From the NCBI RefSeq assembly GCF_002163835.1, contig NZ_CP019331.1, forward strand, positions 3,049,573 through 3,113,572: a stretch of 64,000 nucleotides of DNA, given 5' to 3'. A model generated the notes under the pieces. It had not been told where the DNA came from. It saw nothing but the letters and a program-made list of their open reading frames with translations, and searched no databases. Numbering within the stretch: position 1 is the stretch's first letter; each line of letters opens with the position of its first letter. The translations under genes were made by a program, and so were the position numbers. The DNA comes from Polaribacter sp. SA4-10 (GTDB lineage Bacteria > Bacteroidota > Bacteroidia > Flavobacteriales > Flavobacteriaceae). Positions 44,683 through 54,500 of this stretch are shown here, one piece after another.

Positions 44683-44898
44683 ATGACAGATAATCAACAA
44701 TTTCTCATCGATTTAGCAAAAATGAGAATGCCTTTTGGCAAATACAAAGGTAGATTTCTTATTGATTTACCAGAGCATTATATTGTTTGGTATAAAAACA
44801 AAGGTTTCCCTAACGGAAAATTAGGAAAACAAATGGAGTTGGTTTATGAACTTCAATTAAATGGTTTAGAAGATCTTATTAGAAAAATTAGGGTGTAA
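44683..44898 (+). CDS. DUF3820 family protein
   Basis: The 71-residue protein begins directly at the base after the stop of the oxidoreductase gene (TAA-ATG), so translation is probably coupled. It matches DUF3820: MPFGKYKGRFLIDLPEHYIVWYKNKGFPNGKLGKQMEL. The family is described as putative quorum-sensing-regulated virulence factors in some bacteria and has exonuclease-like fold relatives; no activity can be claimed here. The compact basic sequence suggests a soluble nucleic-acid- or protein-binding role. Confidence 0.8.
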   Translation: MTDNQQFLIDLAKMRMPFGKYKGRFLIDLPEHYIVWYKNKGFPNGKLGKQMELVYELQLNGLEDLIRKIRV

Positions 44899-45028
44899 TT
44901 TCTAATCAATCTTTTTTTATTTAAGACTGATTAATAAATCTAAAGAAAGGTTTGAAGTTGTATTTGTAGTATTTTAAATTATTTCATTTCAAAAAAAATA
45001 AAAAATAGAGCAATCAAAAAATATTACT

Positions 45029-46240
45029 ATGGTGTTAAAATATGTTTATTTTAGTCTAGCTATTTTAGGTGTTTTTCTATTCTTTTTTCTTTTAAAAAAG
45101 TTTTTTAAATGGTTTCAATCTAAAGTTGATAAACTAGATAGAAATGTGCTTTTTAGGAATGAAGAAATTTTACGTTTTTTTAAATTTATTACACCTAGAA
45201 GAGAAAAACACATTTTAAAGTTTGTTGTTAAGTCTATTAGAATTGGTGTTAGTGTTTTTTTTCTAATAGTTTATTTACCTTTTGTTTTTAGTTTTATTCC
45301 AGAAACAGAAGAATTTGCAAAAAAAGTTTTTGAGTATGTTATGAAGCCTGTTAACTTTTTAGTTAACGGAATTCTAAACTTTATACCTAACTTATTTTTC
45401 ATTGTGGTTATCTTTTTTATCACCAAGTATTTATTAAAATTTTTAAAATATTTAACAGGCGAATTAGAAAGAGAAGCAGTAACATTAGATGGGTTTTATG
45501 CAGATTGGGCAAAACCAACATTTAATTTAGTTAGAGTTGTAATTATTGCTTTTGCTGTAATTATCTGTTTTCCATATATTCCAGGATCAGACTCTGATGC
45601 TTTTAAAGGAGTTTCAATCTTTTTTGGAGTGCTATTTTCATTAGGTTCAACAGCAGCAATTTCAAATATTGTTGCAGGAGTTGTAATAACATACATGAGA
45701 CCTTTTAAAGTTGGTGATAGAGTAGAGATTGGAGAAACTATAGGAGATGTTACAGAAAGAAGTTTATTAGTTACAAGAATTAAAACAATTAAAAATATTG
45801 ATGTTACGATCCCAAACTCATCAATTTTAGGAAATCATATTATTAATTTCAGTAAAAATGCAGCAGAAGATGTTGGTATTATTTTACATACTTCTGTAAC
45901 TATTGGTTATGATGTACCAAGTGGAGAAGTAATACAAGCTTTGGTTAAAGGTGCTAAAAATACTCAAATGATTTTAGAAAAACCAGCACCTTTTGTTTTA
46001 GTGAAAAGTTTAGATGATTTTTATATTAATTATGAGGTAAACTGTCACACTAAAAACCCTGAAAAAGGAGCTTTAATTTATTCTTATTTACACGAAAGCA
46101 TTAAAAACGAGTTGCATAATGCAGGTATAGAAATATTGTCTCCACATTATAATGCTATTAGAGATGGAAATGTTTTAACGGTTCCACCAGAAAATGTGCC
46201 AAAAGGATATGTAAAACCAGGATTTAAGATTGGTGATTAG
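45029..46240 (+). CDS. MscS-family mechanosensitive channel
   Basis: The 403-residue protein has membrane segments at about residues 5-25, 72-92, 110-135, 165-182 and 192-225, the last being the pore helix with SLGSTAAISNIVAGVVITYMRPF. The MscS beta domain follows (KVGDRVEIGETIGDVTERSLLVTRIKT, TIPNSSILGNHIINFS) and then the alpha/beta vestibule end. It opens under membrane tension to release solutes after osmotic downshock. Length is larger than the 286-residue E. coli MscS, mainly by extra N-terminal helices. Its stop overlaps the convergent DUF2809 gene by 17 bases. Confidence 0.87.
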   Translation: MVLKYVYFSLAILGVFLFFFLLKKFFKWFQSKVDKLDRNVLFRNEEILRFFKFITPRREKHILKFVVKSIRIGVSVFFLIVYLPFVFSFIPETEEFAKKVFEYVMKPVNFLVNGILNFIPNLFFIVVIFFITKYLLKFLKYLTGELEREAVTLDGFYADWAKPTFNLVRVVIIAFAVIICFPYIPGSDSDAFKGVSIFFGVLFSLGSTAAISNIVAGVVITYMRPFKVGDRVEIGETIGDVTERSLLVTRIKTIKNIDVTIPNSSILGNHIINFSKNAAEDVGIILHTSVTIGYDVPSGEVIQALVKGAKNTQMILEKPAPFVLVKSLDDFYINYEVNCHTKNPEKGALIYSYLHESIKNELHNAGIEILSPHYNAIRDGNVLTVPPENVPKGYVKPGFKIGD

Positions 46241-46589
46241 TTTTTTCAAGAATTAAGATTGATATAATTCCCAAAGTATAAGCAACTAAATCTCTAAAAC
46301 TAAAAGAAGTTCCTAAAATTATTTTTAAAACTTTTGAATACTCTTCTGGAAAATTATTTTGCAGATTTGATAACTGAAGAAATTCAATAATAAATGAAAT
46401 TATAAATGTTATTAATAATGCTTTTTCAACAGAAATATTAAAAACACTTTTTATTAAAGAATAAACAAACATTACTGCTAAATAATCTCCAACAGTATGT
46501 CTTATAAATCCAGTTGTATATTTTGCAATTATTACTTCAATAAGAAATAAAACTACAAAGATTACAAAGTATTTTTTACTGAATTTCAT
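46224..46589 (-). CDS. DUF2809 membrane protein
   Basis: A 121-residue protein with four predicted membrane helices. The DUF2809 features are RHTVGDYLAVMFVYSL near the middle and FSFRDLVAYTLGIISIL at the end, with the helix IIEFLQL. The family is widespread in Bacteroidota and Firmicutes and has no established function. It overlaps the 3' end of the convergent MscS gene by 17 bases and precedes no gene on its own strand. It lies 22 bases downstream of another small membrane protein gene, so the two are probably cotranscribed. Confidence 0.75.
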   Translation of the reverse strand: MKFSKKYFVIFVVLFLIEVIIAKYTTGFIRHTVGDYLAVMFVYSLIKSVFNISVEKALLITFIISFIIEFLQLSNLQNNFPEEYSKVLKIILGTSFSFRDLVAYTLGIISILILEKTNHQS

Positions 46590-46611
46590 ATTTACAAATG
46601 TTCAGAAAACT

Positions 46612-47175
46612 TTATTCTCTTAACACAACACCATAAGTAATGTGTGCAATTCCTAAAATAGAAAGAGATGAATACCAATAACTAGGTATTATAAAGCAAT
46701 AGCAAGCTAATAGGATACAAATTCCAGATATAATTAGTAAATTTTTACGTTCGTTATTCTTGAAAATAAATAAGAAAACTCCATACAGAACTAGAAAAAT
46801 GGGAGTTATGTAATTAAATAAATCTAGAATAAATAACGTTAATAAGACAATAGAAATGATTGAAATTCCTGTCACATACTTTTTAGAAGCTAATTTAGTA
46901 TCCTCATTCCATAGGTTATAATTTAATTTTTCGGCAGTTTTCTTTACTTTAAAATAGATTGTTAATGTAGCACTAACTAGAATTGCAAGAAGAACTAAGA
47001 TGATTAAAAATTGAATGCTTTTAGGTGATAATTTTTCAAGAGTTGTATTAGTATCTAAAAGATATTTTATAGCATACGTTCCTGCTAAAAAAGAACCTCC
47101 AATAAGAATACTAGTAATTCCTTTCAATATGAAGTTTATAGAAAAAGTATTTTGTGTCTTTAAATTTTTGCTCAT
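46612..47175 (-). CDS. hypothetical membrane protein, 187 residues
   Basis: The protein begins with a polar stretch (KNLKTQNTFSINF) and has about five helices (ILKGITSILIGG, FLIILVLLAILVSAT, ISIISIVLLTLFIL, ITPIFLVLYGVFLF, ISGICILLACYCFI). A Lys-rich loop lies between helices 2 and 3. I do not recognise a family; sequence and length suggest an inner-membrane protein. A TATATTTG box is 17 bases upstream of the ATG, and the DUF2809 gene follows after 22 bases, so it heads a two-gene operon. Confidence 0.65.
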   Translation of the reverse strand: MSKNLKTQNTFSINFILKGITSILIGGSFLAGTYAIKYLLDTNTTLEKLSPKSIQFLIILVLLAILVSATLTIYFKVKKTAEKLNYNLWNEDTKLASKKYVTGISIISIVLLTLFILDLFNYITPIFLVLYGVFLFIFKNNERKNLLIISGICILLACYCFIIPSYWYSSLSILGIAHITYGVVLRE

Positions 47176-47191
47176 AATTATATAACTTACG

Positions 47192-47199
47192 CAAATATA
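47192..47199 (-). promoter_or_regulatory. -7 promoter box TATATTTG
   Basis: Minus-strand TATATTTG matches TAnnTTTG, 17 bases upstream of the membrane protein ATG. Confidence 0.45.
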
Positions 47200-47651
47200 A
47201 TATAATTAATGAAGCCTGTTGAAGCATATATTTTAAATCAATTTCATTGCATCTTTAGATCTTAATTGTAGAACGTTTTCCTGATGTTCATTTACAATTT
47301 AAATGGAAAATTCCTTTTTAATATTTAGAAGAGAAACCGTTTTTTAACTTAAATTCTTCAAATAAAAAAAGTTATGTTGATGTTATTTTTTTGGTTTCTG
47401 CACATTTAATAAAATACCAAGAGTTTTTAATTTCTGAAAACAAAATAGTAGTATAATCTCTAAGGCATACTAATATAGATCAAATAAATGAAGAAGTATT
47501 ATTAACAGTTTCTAAGAAGTACATCAACTTAAAGACAAATGGTTTTACAAAATGAAATAGGTTTTTATGCATATTAGTTCTGAAGGATAAAAAAATAAAT
47601 GATACTTTTGGTTTTTAATGTTTCTTATTCAAGCTTTCATGTAAATTATTT
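47200..47651. other. gap with traces of a decayed gene
   Basis: An open stretch at 47469-47555 on the plus strand reads TNIDQINEEVLLTVSKKYIN and then LKTNGFTK with natural composition but no start codon. No frame is longer. It suggests a lost gene; nothing can be named. Confidence 0.3.
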
Positions 47652-48911
47652 ATGATTAATAAATTAGAAGATTTTGAAATTAAAAATGCGAGTATTACTT
47701 GTTTAATATTAAGTCCTAGTATTATTATATACTCTTTATTAATCTTTAAATTAAACCCAAACGCAATTGAAATTAATTGGTTAAGAGAGGTAATGTCAAT
47801 CTTGTTCTTAATTGTTGGGTTGTTACCATTTACTAAAAATAAAAGTGTAATTAATAATTATGGATGGTATACATTTGGTATGTTGTTTATATTTTCTCAC
47901 TACTTAATTTATACAACGTACCTTAATGATTTTAGTTTAGATTATTTACTAGGTACATATGTTACTGTTTTTGGGTCTATTTTATTATTTAAAGATAGAT
48001 TTCATATTCTTCTTTTTAATGCGTCATGCCTGGTCGATATTTTTTTTAGAGTATCTGCAACAGAGTTTATTGGTTATGACGGTTATGCGATTCTTATTTC
48101 TATGACAACCATTTTTATTTTCTCTTTTATAATTTTAAATCATTCTATGAGATATAAAAAAGCACTTAAAAAAAGTAATTTAGAGTTAGAAGAAAAAGTT
48201 AAAATCAGAACAAGAGATTTAGAAGAAAAAACAGAAGTACTTTTAAAAAAGAATGAAGAGTTAGAAGAATATGCTTATGTGATTTCTCATGATTTAAAGA
48301 GTCCAATAAGAAATATTTACACAGTTACTCATTTGTTATTAGTTGATTATGGTGAGGTTTTTGAAGAGGATGTTGTTTCTAATTTAAATTTGATAAAAGA
48401 TTTAACCAACCATATGGAACTATTAGTAAATGGAATTTTAGATTATTCTTTAAATGGTAAAATTGGTTTAGAAAATGAGATAATTAATTTAAATGAAATG
48501 TTGATTAATATTTCAAAATCTAATTCAGATCCTAAAAGTAAAGTCATTTTAAAGAATGTTTTTCCAATAATTGAAGGTGTGAAATTTCAGGTATTACAAG
48601 TGTTTCAAAATTTAATTCAAAATGCATTTAAGTATAACAATGAAGAAACTAAAAAGGTATATATAGATTATAAATTAGAGGGTGATTTTTATTTATTTTC
48701 TATAGAAGATAATGGAATTGGAATAGAAGAAAAGTATTTTGATAAGATTTTTAAATTATTTAAGAGGTTAGAATTAAGTGATGAAAAAGAATCTATAGGT
48801 CTTGGTTTATCTCTAGTTAAAAAAATAATAAACACAATGGGAGGTGATGTTTGGCTTACAAGTGAATTAAATATTGGTACTACTTTTTATTTTACAATTC
48901 CAAAACAATAA
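47652..48911 (+). CDS. membrane-bound sensor histidine kinase
   Basis: The 419-residue protein has six helices in residues 12-165, a coiled coil (about 170-205: LELEEKVKIRTRDLEEKTEV), a HisKA domain with phospho-acceptor His213 in AYVISHDLKSPIRN, and a HATPase domain with N-box QNLIQNAFKYNNEE, G1 DNGIGIEEKY and G2 GLGLSLVKKIINTMGGD. The membrane part has no large periplasmic loop, so the signal is probably sensed in the membrane. No response regulator gene is adjacent, so it is an orphan kinase. The hairpin at 48911-48936 ends the transcript and is shared with the convergent kdsA. Confidence 0.87.
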   Translation: MINKLEDFEIKNASITCLILSPSIIIYSLLIFKLNPNAIEINWLREVMSILFLIVGLLPFTKNKSVINNYGWYTFGMLFIFSHYLIYTTYLNDFSLDYLLGTYVTVFGSILLFKDRFHILLFNASCLVDIFFRVSATEFIGYDGYAILISMTTIFIFSFIILNHSMRYKKALKKSNLELEEKVKIRTRDLEEKTEVLLKKNEELEEYAYVISHDLKSPIRNIYTVTHLLLVDYGEVFEEDVVSNLNLIKDLTNHMELLVNGILDYSLNGKIGLENEIINLNEMLINISKSNSDPKSKVILKNVFPIIEGVKFQVLQVFQNLIQNAFKYNNEETKKVYIDYKLEGDFYLFSIEDNGIGIEEKYFDKIFKLFKRLELSDEKESIGLGLSLVKKIINTMGGDVWLTSELNIGTTFYFTIPKQ

Positions 48912-48936
48912 ACAATTTTTAATATTAAAAATTGTT
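48911..48936. terminator. shared terminator between the histidine kinase and kdsA
   Basis: AACAATTTTT (48911-48920) and AAAAATTGTT (48927-48936) with a six-base loop; it overlaps the kdsA stop codon region. Confidence 0.55.
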
Positions 48937-49746
48937 TATTGTTTTCCTAATAGCAACTAAGTTCGTTAAAAGAGCTTCTAAATTGTCTAAGTGTAACATA
49001 TTTGCACCATCACTTTTTGCATTTGCAGGATCAAAATGTGTTTCAATAAATAAACCATCAACATTATTTACAACTCCAGCTCTAGCAATAGTTTCTATCA
49101 TTTCTGGTCTTCCACCAGTAACTCCAGCAGTTTGATTCGGTTGTTGTAAAGAGTGAGTTACATCTAAAATTGTTGGCGCAAATTCGCGCATTTCAGGAAT
49201 TCCTCTAAAATCTACAATCATATCTTGATAGCCAAACATCGTTCCTCTATCTGTAATCCATGCTTTTTCAGAACCAGCATCTTTCACTTTTTGAACAGCG
49301 TGTTTCATTGCACCAGGACTCATAAATTGTCCTTTTTTTAAGTTGACAACTTTACCCGTTTGTGCAGCTGCAACTACTAAATCTGTTTGACGAACTAAAA
49401 AAGCAGGAATCTGTAAAACGTCTACATATTCTGCAGCTTTTATTGCATCAGAAACTTCATGAATATCTGTAACAGTTGGTACTCCAAAAGTCTCAGAAAC
49501 TTTACGTAAAATTTTTAATGCTTTTTCATCTCCAATTCCTGTAAAACTGTCAATTCTACTTCTATTTGCTTTTTTAAAACTTCCTTTAAAAATATACGGA
49601 ATTTCTAATTTATCAGTAATTGAAATTACTTTTTCTGCAATTCTCATTGCCATTTCTTCACTTTCAATAGCACAAGGCCCAGCAAGTAGAAAAAAGTTAT
49701 TAGCGTCTGTATGTTTTATATTGGGAATAAGAGATAAATCCATCAT
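48925..49746 (-). CDS. kdsA: 3-deoxy-8-phosphooctulonate synthase
   Basis: The 273-residue protein carries KdsA signatures: FLLAGPCAIESEEMAMRIAEK, IFKGSFKKANRSRIDSFTG, the segment VDVLQIPAFLVRQTDLVV, VNLKKGQFMSPGAM and DVTHSLQQP. It condenses arabinose-5-phosphate and phosphoenolpyruvate to KDO-8-phosphate for lipopolysaccharide. There is a Met-Met at the N-terminus; either is possible. The Asn of KKANRSR and the absence of a metal-binding Cys near the N-terminus (Pro-Cys-Ala is the usual GPCAIES motif) leave metal dependence undecided. It is divergent from the M28 peptidase gene with 67 bases between the starts. Confidence 0.92.
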   Translation of the reverse strand: MMDLSLIPNIKHTDANNFFLLAGPCAIESEEMAMRIAEKVISITDKLEIPYIFKGSFKKANRSRIDSFTGIGDEKALKILRKVSETFGVPTVTDIHEVSDAIKAAEYVDVLQIPAFLVRQTDLVVAAAQTGKVVNLKKGQFMSPGAMKHAVQKVKDAGSEKAWITDRGTMFGYQDMIVDFRGIPEMREFAPTILDVTHSLQQPNQTAGVTGGRPEMIETIARAGVVNNVDGLFIETHFDPANAKSDGANMLHLDNLEALLTNLVAIRKTINNF

Positions 49747-49813
49747 TAAAAATTTTTGGACAAAAATACGAAATTTAATTAGCTATATTTATGCTTTTAA
49801 AAAATCAAATAAA

Positions 49814-50797
49814 ATGAAAAAAATAATACTTTTAGTTTTAATATTTTCTGGAATAATTTCTTGTAAAGAAAGTTCTAAAGTAATTAAAGTAGATAATAAA
49901 GAAGTAACAATTGATTCTTCAACTGTGAAAAAACACTTGTATACTTTGGCTTCGGATGAAATGGAAGGGAGAATGACAGGAACACCTGGAATTGAGAAAG
50001 CAGCTAAATATATAGAAAATGAGTTTAAAAGAATTGGTTTAAAAACATATGATACATTAAAAGATTATAGACAGACTTTTACTTTTACCGACAGAAGATC
50101 GAAAAAAGAATTAACTACGAGTAATATTATAGGAGTTTTAGAAGGGAAAAGCAAAAAAAACGAATATGTAATTGTTTCTGCACATTATGATCATTTAGGA
50201 ATTAGAAAAAAAGAAGGACAATTAGATAGTATTTACAATGGTGCAAATGATGATGCTTCTGGTGTTACAGGTGTTTTGGCTTTGGCAGAATACTTTAAAA
50301 CAAAAGCAAATAATGAAAGAACCCTTCTTTTTGTCGCTTTTACTGGAGAAGAAATGGGATTAATTGGTTCTACCCATTTTGGTAAAGGAATTGATGTTAG
50401 TAAATTTGTTGCAGGTATTAATCTAGAAATGATTGGTAAAACACCAAGTTTTGGACCAAATACAGCTTGGTTAACCGGTTTTGATCGTTCTGATTTTGGG
50501 AAAATTGTTCAAAAGAATTTAGAAGGTTCGGGCTATACTTTACATCCAGATCCGTATTCAAAGTACAATTTGTTTTTTAGATCAGATAATGCTTCTTTAG
50601 CACGTTTGGGAGTTCCTTCTCACACATTTTCTACAACACCAATTGATGTAGATAAAGATTATCATAAAGCTTCAGATGAATCAGAAACATTAGATTTTGC
50701 CGTAGTTACAGAAACTATAAAAGCGGTTGCTAAGGGAACTGAAAGTATTATTAGCGGAAAAGATACGCCAACAAGAGTGGTACTTGAAGAAAAGTAA
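49814..50797 (+). CDS. M28 family zinc aminopeptidase, lipoprotein
   Basis: The start is taken as ATG 49814 because it begins a lipoprotein signal (KKIILLVLIFSGIISC, Cys17); an earlier in-frame ATG at 49721 would run through kdsA. The 327-residue protein shows the M28 metal ligands: His in SAHYDHLG, Asp in NGANDDASGVTG, the Glu pair in FTGEEMGLIGS, a second Asp in FRSDNASLA and a terminal His in YHKASDE. These bind two zinc ions and cleave N-terminal residues from peptides in the periplasm. It is divergent from kdsA. A small broken gene follows at 50803. Confidence 0.87.
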   Translation: MKKIILLVLIFSGIISCKESSKVIKVDNKEVTIDSSTVKKHLYTLASDEMEGRMTGTPGIEKAAKYIENEFKRIGLKTYDTLKDYRQTFTFTDRRSKKELTTSNIIGVLEGKSKKNEYVIVSAHYDHLGIRKKEGQLDSIYNGANDDASGVTGVLALAEYFKTKANNERTLLFVAFTGEEMGLIGSTHFGKGIDVSKFVAGINLEMIGKTPSFGPNTAWLTGFDRSDFGKIVQKNLEGSGYTLHPDPYSKYNLFFRSDNASLARLGVPSHTFSTTPIDVDKDYHKASDESETLDFAVVTETIKAVAKGTESIISGKDTPTRVVLEEK

Positions 50798-50802
50798 AAA
50801 TA

Positions 50803-51009
50803 ATGGCATTTAGTTAATATTTTGCAGACAGAGTTTCTCAATTTTTGAGAGAAAAAAGTATTCATTTTGATGCTGAAAAAAGGAAAGGCTTTGTTTATTT
50901 AAGTGATGAAGCTTTAGATGTAAACTTATATTATTGTTTACACTTAGCATTAGACTTTAATCCACTTTCAAAAGCGAGTAAAAGAAAATCCTCTAAAAAA
51001 TTAATTTAG
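50803..51009 (+). pseudogene. small gene interrupted by an in-frame TAA
   Basis: ATG at 50803 is followed by GCA TTT AGT and TAA (50815-50817), after which the same frame is open for 63 codons to a TAG at 51007-51009. The protein part (YFADRVSQFLREKSIHFDAE, RKGFVYLSDEALDVNLYYC, LHLALDFNPLSK) looks natural and soluble, with a basic end. A nonsense change of codon 5 is the simplest reading; a start at the TTG inside QFLREK would leave a shorter protein. No family recognised. Confidence 0.5.
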
Positions 51010-51016
51010 AGGATTT
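50986..51016. terminator. bidirectional terminator between convergent genes
   Basis: AAATCCTCTAAA (50986-50997) and TTTAGAGGATTT (51005-51016) with a seven-base loop; it serves the small broken gene and the outer-membrane protein gene. Confidence 0.65.
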
Positions 51017-51038
51017 GTATTTTATTAAAAGGTGTTAT

Positions 51039-51485
51039 TTAAAATTGATACCTAACAGCTAAAGCAATATCAGAATTTAATCCATCTAAACCACCAGCAA
51101 TACCAATTTCAGGTCTATAATCTATAGAAAGTAAAATTGGGGCATCAAAATTGTATTCAATTCCAATAACTCCTGCACCATAAATTCCCATTCCATCTGC
51201 AGAGACTAATCCACCACCAACACCAGCATACCAATTAAATTTATCTTCTAAACTCCAAACCCATTGGTACAATCCAGTTGCTTTAAAGTTGGTAAATTCA
51301 TTTGCCAAACCTAAATCAATTTCTAATCGATTGCTATCTCCAAGAGATTTTTGGTATGAAATTTCACCACCAACACCATTTCCTCCTCCAAAACGTAAAC
51401 CTATTGCATTATCAGAAATATCTTGTGCATTTAAGGAAAATGCTGAACCAATTAATAAGGCTACTAATAAAAACACTTTTTTCAT
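51039..51485 (-). CDS. small outer-membrane beta-barrel protein
   Basis: A 148-residue protein with a signal peptide (KKVFLLVALLIGSAFSLNAQ) and alternating hydrophobic, glycine- and aromatic-rich strands: GLRFGGGNGVGGEISYQKSL, FNWYAGVGGGLVSA, MGIYGAGVIGIEYNF, and the C-terminal SDIALAVRYQF ending in Phe, as is typical of outer-membrane barrels recognised by BamA. It is probably an eight-stranded OmpX/opacity-like barrel, with an unknown function. It ends 23 bases beyond a bidirectional terminator and has its own TAAATTTG promoter box. Confidence 0.75.
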   Translation of the reverse strand: MKKVFLLVALLIGSAFSLNAQDISDNAIGLRFGGGNGVGGEISYQKSLGDSNRLEIDLGLANEFTNFKATGLYQWVWSLEDKFNWYAGVGGGLVSADGMGIYGAGVIGIEYNFDAPILLSIDYRPEIGIAGGLDGLNSDIALAVRYQF

Positions 51486-51516
51486 ATAATGATTATTTTA
51501 TAAGTTAATATCGATG

Positions 51517-51524
51517 CAAATTTA
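51517..51524 (-). promoter_or_regulatory. -7 promoter box TAAATTTG
   Basis: Minus-strand TAAATTTG matches TAnnTTTG, 32 bases upstream of the ATG of the outer-membrane protein gene. Confidence 0.45.
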
Positions 51525-51563
51525 CATCTAACTTTTTTAATTATTGTTTTGTTAATTGAAATT

Positions 51564-54500
51564 TTATTTTTCTTGAACGTTTATTCTTACACCTTCAGAA
51601 TGACTGCTAAATTCAGGAGCATACATACTTTGTATGGTTGTAATTCCATTACTAAATTCCCCCGCATTATTTACCCGAACATCATATTCAAAAACATAAA
51701 CTCCTTTTGGTAACCTCTCAAAAAAGAAATTGGTTGCAGCATCTTTTGTGCTTTCATAATACCCCAAACTATCTTGATATTTGTATTTAGAAAGTACATT
51801 TATTGGTTCAACTCCAGAAGCTCTCATATCTTTCATATGGATAAATTCCATATTTCTATCAGAACGTAATTCGATTCTTACAGTAATTAAATCACCAACT
51901 TTTAATTGAGTATTTGGGTTGATTTCTTTTAATTCTTTTCCTGTATCAGGATTTACTTTTAAGAATAATTTCTTATTTAATTTTAGTGGAGTTTCAGCTG
52001 AGGTAATCTTGTCTAAATCTTCAAAATATTGCCAATACAAACCTCCCCAAGCAATTCCGTTTCCTTTTTTTGTAATGGTAACTTCGCTCATTTTTGGTGT
52101 AATTTCTGTTCCATTCCAAGAAGTTTTAAAATAACCAGTTCCTGCTTCAATTTTTACATCATCAATCTCTGATGGATTAATAGCTTTATCACCAACTTTA
52201 ATGTCTACCATTTCTGTGATTGAAATCCAATCGCTTCCATTTAATAATAAAGCATAGACAGCTTCTGTGGTTGCTTTTGTAGTTTTCCATCGATTAGTTT
52301 GCTTGTTTTTTAACAACCAAATTTTTAGATTATCAATAGTTTCTTGCTTGTCTTTATGAATTTCAGAAAAAACTTCAATCATCAATGCCTGTGTTTCTAT
52401 TGGAGCTTGATAATAGTAGTAACCAGCAGTATTCGATTTCCAGTACATTCCTAATTCATCTGAAGTAATGCTATTCTCTTCTAATGATTTTAGAATCTTG
52501 TTTGCAACCGTTTTTTTATCAGCTCTAAAAAGAGAGAGTGCAATTTGACCTTTTGCATATAAATTATATTCATTCCAATATCTTACAGATTGATTTTTAT
52601 AATATTCAACAGCTTTTTGTAGATTATCATCTAAGGAAATAGCTGTGTAAAAACTTCGCATATATAAATACTGAATCGTAAAATAACCTAGATTATTTTT
52701 CTCTAAATACGCTTTGTATTTTTTTTCTCCTTCTTTTTTTGTTTTTGCTTGCTGTTTTTTTTCTTCAGCTTTTTTTAATAATTTCTCATATTGTTCTAGT
52801 AATTCTCCATCTAAAAATTTCACTGATTTTTCAATCATTTCTGAAGTAGATTCATCAAAATTAGTAACTCCTAATTTCTGTAAATGACCAAAACCTGTTG
52901 CAATATGTTGCGTGATAAAAGTACTTTCAAATCTACTTCCTTTAAACCAGGGGAAGCCACCAGAATTCATCTGAATACTTTTCAGTTTATTAATGGCTTT
53001 TTCTTGCTCATTTTTCATTTTATTTGAATCAAACAATAACGCAATTCTTTTCTTTTGTTCAGTTTCAGACTGTGCATCTCTTAACCAAGGCGTTTCTTGA
53101 AGAATCAATGATTTTAATTCTTGATTCTTTTCTAAATTTGATAATAAGGCATCAGAAGATTTCCAAGCATTAAAGACTTCCTGAATTTTCGGGTTTGAAT
53201 TTGCTACAAAACTTGCCAATGTATTTGCGTAATATTTAGAGAATGTTTGCTCTGCACATTCATAAGGATATTCCATTAAATAAGGCAAGGATTGAATTGC
53301 ATACCAAACAGGATTTGATGTCATTTCTAACGTCAACTTATGGTTTTTTAAAGTTGAAGATGCATTGTTTTTCAACTTATCTAACGTAAATGTTTTGGTT
53401 TGATTAGAACCAATCCACATTGGTAATGTTTCTGTAACTAACATTCTGTTTGATAAAACGGGCAATGCATTTTGTTCTCCGTCTGAAAAAGCGCCTGCTT
53501 TTGCAACAATTTTATATTGTACAGCTTGCACAGTTTCAGGAATTGATAAATTCCATGAAACAGAGGTGTTTCCATCTTTATCTACATCGAAGTTTTTGTT
53601 TTTATCAATATTGTTTAAATCAATATCTATTTCTTTTCCTGTTATTAAATCTGTTAATTCTAATTGCGCAAAACCGCTTAAAGAATTGTTTGTTAAATTA
53701 CTAATTTTTGCACTGAAAGTGATTTTATCACCTTCACGTAAAAAACGAGGTGCATTTGGCACAACCATTAACTCTTTTTGAGTAACAGTTGTTAATGTTT
53801 TTGTTGCCGATTTTAAATCTTTTGTATGTGCTAATAATTGCAATTTCCACCTTGTTAACGCTTCTGGAATTGTGAAATTAAAACTTACTTGTCCGTTTTT
53901 ATCTGTTCTTAATTTGGGGAAAAAGAAAGCCGTCTCTTGGAAGTTTTTACGAATTTTAATTCCTTCTAAAGAAATTTTTTCTTGTAGTTTTTTAGATTCT
54001 GGAGCTAAATTAGTTACTACAATTTCATTTAATATAGCTTCTGATGACATCATTATTGATTCTTCAACTTCCATCTCATCTTCAACTATTTGAATTTCTT
54101 CAGCTTTTCCTTTTTTAGAAGTACTTGCCATACGTCTTATCATAATATTTCTATTCCTTCCAAAATAAAAACCAAACCAATTATAAGCATCATAATGAAT
54201 ACTTGGAAACCCATAATCATTTCTCTGGTTATTTCTGATGTTGAAAAAAGAATTTTTAAAACTATGATTTGCGTTACTTTTATTATAAGAATAGTAACTT
54301 CCTTTTGAGGTAATTGGATTAAAATTCCAATCATGAGGTTTAAACTGATCCAGAGAAGCGTCATACATAGAAGCTAAAACTTCTGCAGCAACTTTGTTGT
54401 TTTTATCATTTTTAACAGTAAAACTCCAAGTTTCATTTTGTCCTGGTAGTAGTTTGTCTCTAAAAATGTTAGTTTCAATTTGTATGTTTTCTTGTTCTTG

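Noticed and set aside
49721..49813. 31-codon N-terminal extension of the M28 peptidase
   Set aside because: It overlaps kdsA and its promoter region, and would bury the lipoprotein signal that begins at 49814.
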